Shown here piece after piece: positions 30,256 through 31,772 of a stretch of 31,772 bases of DNA; position 1 is the first letter of the stretch; every line of letters starts with the position of its first letter. Location: NCBI GenBank assembly GCA_964514305.1, contig CAZEQD010000023.1, positions 1-31,772 on the forward strand. Reading direction: 5' to 3'. The position numbers were made by a program, and so were the translations under genes. The DNA is from CAZEQD01 sp964514305. Its GTDB lineage: Bacteria > Acidobacteriota > Aminicenantia > Aminicenantales > Aminicenantaceae. The notes beneath the pieces are model-generated. The model had not been told where the DNA came from, did no database searches, and was given only the letters and a program-made list of their open reading frames with translations.

Positions 30256-30786
30256 ATGACAGAATGGATGGTAGATGGCAAAAAAATTAAATTAGTTAAG
30301 GGAAACATAGCTCTTTTAGATGTAGAGGCTATCGTCAACGCTGCCAATAAATCTTTAATCCTAGGTGGCGGTGTAGCCGGCGCTATAAGAAACTTCGGAG
30401 GACCTTCAATCCAGGAAGAATGCAATAAACTGGGTTCCATCGAAGTAGGTGAAGCTGTTATAACCGGAGCTGGCAATTTAAAAGCCAAATATGTAATCCA
30501 TGCAGCTGGCCCGGTTTATGGAGAGGGAGATGAAGACCAAAAGCTAGCCAAGGCAACTCTAAATAGCCTCAAGCTGGCAGAAAGAAAAAAAATAAAGACT
30601 ATTGCCTTTCCGGCCATCAGTACTGGAATATTCCACTTTCCCCTTCAAAGGTGCAGCCAAATAATGCTTAAAGTGGCCATGGAATTTCTGTCTAAACATG
30701 ATTTCCCTCAGGAAATAATTTTTTGCCTCTATGACGATAAAGCTTACTCAGTCTTTAAAGAAACTTTGGAAAAATTAAGAGCATAA
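30256..30786 (+). CDS. Macro-domain protein, probable ADP-ribose/O-acetyl-ADP-ribose hydrolase
   Basis: 176 aa, a complete single macro domain. Family blocks are: KGNIALLDVEAIVNAANKSLILGGGVAGAI (15-44, with Asn 28 and Asn 31 of the NAAN motif and the GGGVAGAI loop), VITGAGNL, YVIHAAGPVYGEG, and the phosphate loop PAISTGIFHFPLQRC (119-133). Such proteins bind ADP-ribose and often remove it from proteins or hydrolyse O-acetyl-ADP-ribose. The specific substrate is not known. The neighbouring nicotinamidase also acts downstream of NAD consumption. The stop lies only a few bases from a broken, convergent transporter gene. Confidence 0.92.
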   Translation: MTEWMVDGKKIKLVKGNIALLDVEAIVNAANKSLILGGGVAGAIRNFGGPSIQEECNKLGSIEVGEAVITGAGNLKAKYVIHAAGPVYGEGDEDQKLAKATLNSLKLAERKKIKTIAFPAISTGIFHFPLQRCSQIMLKVAMEFLSKHDFPQEIIFCLYDDKAYSVFKETLEKLRA

Positions 30787-30788
30787 CA

Positions 30789-31073
30789 GCTAAAAATAGC
30801 GATGGCTGTATCTCCATAAAGGCCAGCCTTTTCTTTAATTCTCATAATTCCTAAAGCCGTTAGTACAGCCACAGCCAAAGCAGCCAGCAAAGGCATCAAT
30901 TGAAGCAAAAGCCCTAAAGCCACCCCCGCAAAAGCAACATGGGCTAAACCATGCCCTATCATAGCATCACGTCTTAGGACAAGAAATACGCCCAATAAAG
31001 CACAGGGAACAGCCACAAAAATACCGGCTAATAGGGCTCTTTGAAGAAATCCATAGTGAAGGAAGGCGTTTAT
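30789..31073 (-). pseudogene. Remnant of a metal ABC transporter permease, ZnuB/MntB family
   Basis: About 95 residues match the N-terminal third of these permeases: HYGFLQRALLAGIFVAVPCALLGVFLVLRRDAMIGHGLAHVAFAGVALG..., through KEKAGLYGDTAIAIFS. The family is usually about 270 residues. Similarity stops at about base 30790, right beside the macro gene's stop, and the frame then runs antisense through that gene to an early stop. At the other end the homologous frame begins after an in-frame TAG (31074-31076), with only ATA at the expected start (31071-31073) and GTG at 31014-31016 as the first usual start. Loss of most membrane helices makes it non-functional, unless this is an assembly misjoin. 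Confidence 0.7.
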
Positions 31074-31156
31074 CTAAAACATCCTTTTGACTCTGTCTAA
31101 GGCAAACTGAAATCTAAAAATTCAATTTATATAATTTATATGTATGGTCTAAATTG

Positions 31157-31772
31157 TCAGTGGGGGTGGGAAATTATATGATTCCCGGCGGCCAGCATAT
31201 CTTTAAAGGCCTGAGATTGGCAGAATTCTCCATGGGTACCATGATAAATTAACCTTTTATAGCGGTAAGCCAGGTGGCCAAAGGCTGAATGGCCGCCTAA
31301 AATAAAAATCCTTTGAGCACAATCTTGAAGAGTGTCTCTAAACCCCTCATCCAGCTTCTGAAGGCACTCCTGATAAAGCTCAGAATTTTTATTATAAAAA
31401 AGAGAATTATGAGGATCAATCTCTGAAAGGGATAAAGCTATTTTTTTTATAATCATTTGATCAACTTGAAAGTCAAGCCATATATTAGGATATAGCTTAT
31501 GATATTCTTCAATCTGAGAAAGGGAAGTCTGTTTTCCTGCCTCCAATGACAAATTACGGCTCACTTCCAGTGTTTTCAATTTAGGATTGTTGATTCCTTT
31601 TAGAAAATCATGAATCCAGGGTTCCAGATCAGCTCCAATGTAAATAAAAAGATCTGCTTTGGCTAAGCGAACAATATCAGTCGGCCATGGCCTCCAGCTA
31701 TGAACTTCTGCTCCTGGAGGAAGAAGGAGTTCAACCTGTCCTTTTTCTTGACAAACTGCCTGGGCAAATTCC
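31157..31772 (-). CDS. Metal ABC transporter substrate-binding protein, ZnuA-like; N-terminus off window, C-terminus shortened
   Basis: 205 codons are visible and the frame is still open at the window edge. Family features: PPGAEVHSWRPWPTDIVRLAKADLFIYIGADLEPWI, YPNIWLDFQVDQMIIKKIALSLSEIDPHN, and GGHSAFGHLAYRY. Three metal-ligand positions can be judged. His in AEVHSW and His in GGHSAFG are kept, but the second ligand (normally DPHxWLD) reads YPNIWLD, so His is replaced by Asn. The protein stops about 30 residues after GHSAFG, where relatives continue for roughly 80-100 residues and supply the fourth ligand. It is probably a decaying gene, together with the permease remnant downstream; no ATPase gene lies between them. 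Confidence 0.75.
   Translation of the reverse strand, partial: EFAQAVCQEKGQVELLLPPGAEVHSWRPWPTDIVRLAKADLFIYIGADLEPWIHDFLKGINNPKLKTLEVSRNLSLEAGKQTSLSQIEEYHKLYPNIWLDFQVDQMIIKKIALSLSEIDPHNSLFYNKNSELYQECLQKLDEGFRDTLQDCAQRIFILGGHSAFGHLAYRYKRLIYHGTHGEFCQSQAFKDMLAAGNHIISHPH

Overview
AT-rich (roughly 38% G+C by eye) chromosomal window from a Gram-negative-type bacterium. It has lipoproteins, an outer-membrane beta-barrel protein, a possible Tat signal and bacterial RpoD, and it uses the ordinary genetic code. The gene mix (DUF6599-like and DUF362 proteins, an RRM protein with a Gly/Arg tail, fused FtcD, paired M16 proteins, an archaeal-type-length AsnRS) resembles Candidatus Aminicenantes (OP8) or a relative. 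That placement rests on family recollection only and is tentative. Most genes are housekeeping. No phage, integrase or CRISPR array is visible, and no transposase gene. The intergenic regions, however, are crowded with small repeats.

Layout. 1-38: 5' part of tRNA-Arg(CCG), minus strand. 39-659: repeats, then a promoter. 660-2881: HD-GYP sensor and TPR lipoprotein. 2894-5064 (minus): rpoD with a purine-rich leader, then an RRM protein with a long leader. 5571-8034: secreted DUF6599-like protein, short LVIVD-repeat protein and DUF362 ferredoxin protein. 8302-8937 (minus): beta-barrel protein. 9051-12438: M20 peptidase, then a class V aminotransferase overlapping a D-3-phosphoglycerate dehydrogenase-like gene. 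12650-15426: cysteine desulfurase and AsnRS, the latter from an apparently leaderless promoter. 15568-21533: a tight run rimO-pgpA-cinA-thpR-plsY-gpsA-TPR, which joins ribosome and nucleotide maintenance to phospholipid synthesis. 21880-24417 (minus): ahcY and metK (SAM cycle). 24731-29194: two M16 proteins and ftcD. 29471-30786: nicotinamidase-like and macro-domain genes. 30789-31772 (minus): a decayed metal-ABC transporter locus.

Three dispersed repeat families explain most of the non-coding DNA. (A) A 129-bp MITE-like element with 27-bp terminal inverted repeats, three copies. (B) A roughly 75-bp hairpin repeat, four copies. (C) A composite made of a small tetraloop hairpin, a conserved spacer and a heptamer array of the ACTnTTn type, at about five sites. 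A fourth, single element at 8067-8305 has inverted ends and a G+C-rich core.

Most worth a second look: the three repeat families, including covarying hairpins and promoters that appear to lie in repeat DNA; an M16 protease pair in which both subunits lack the HxxEH zinc motif; the DUF6599-LVIVD-DUF362 cluster with an apparently missing canonical start; and the broken zinc/manganese transporter operon.
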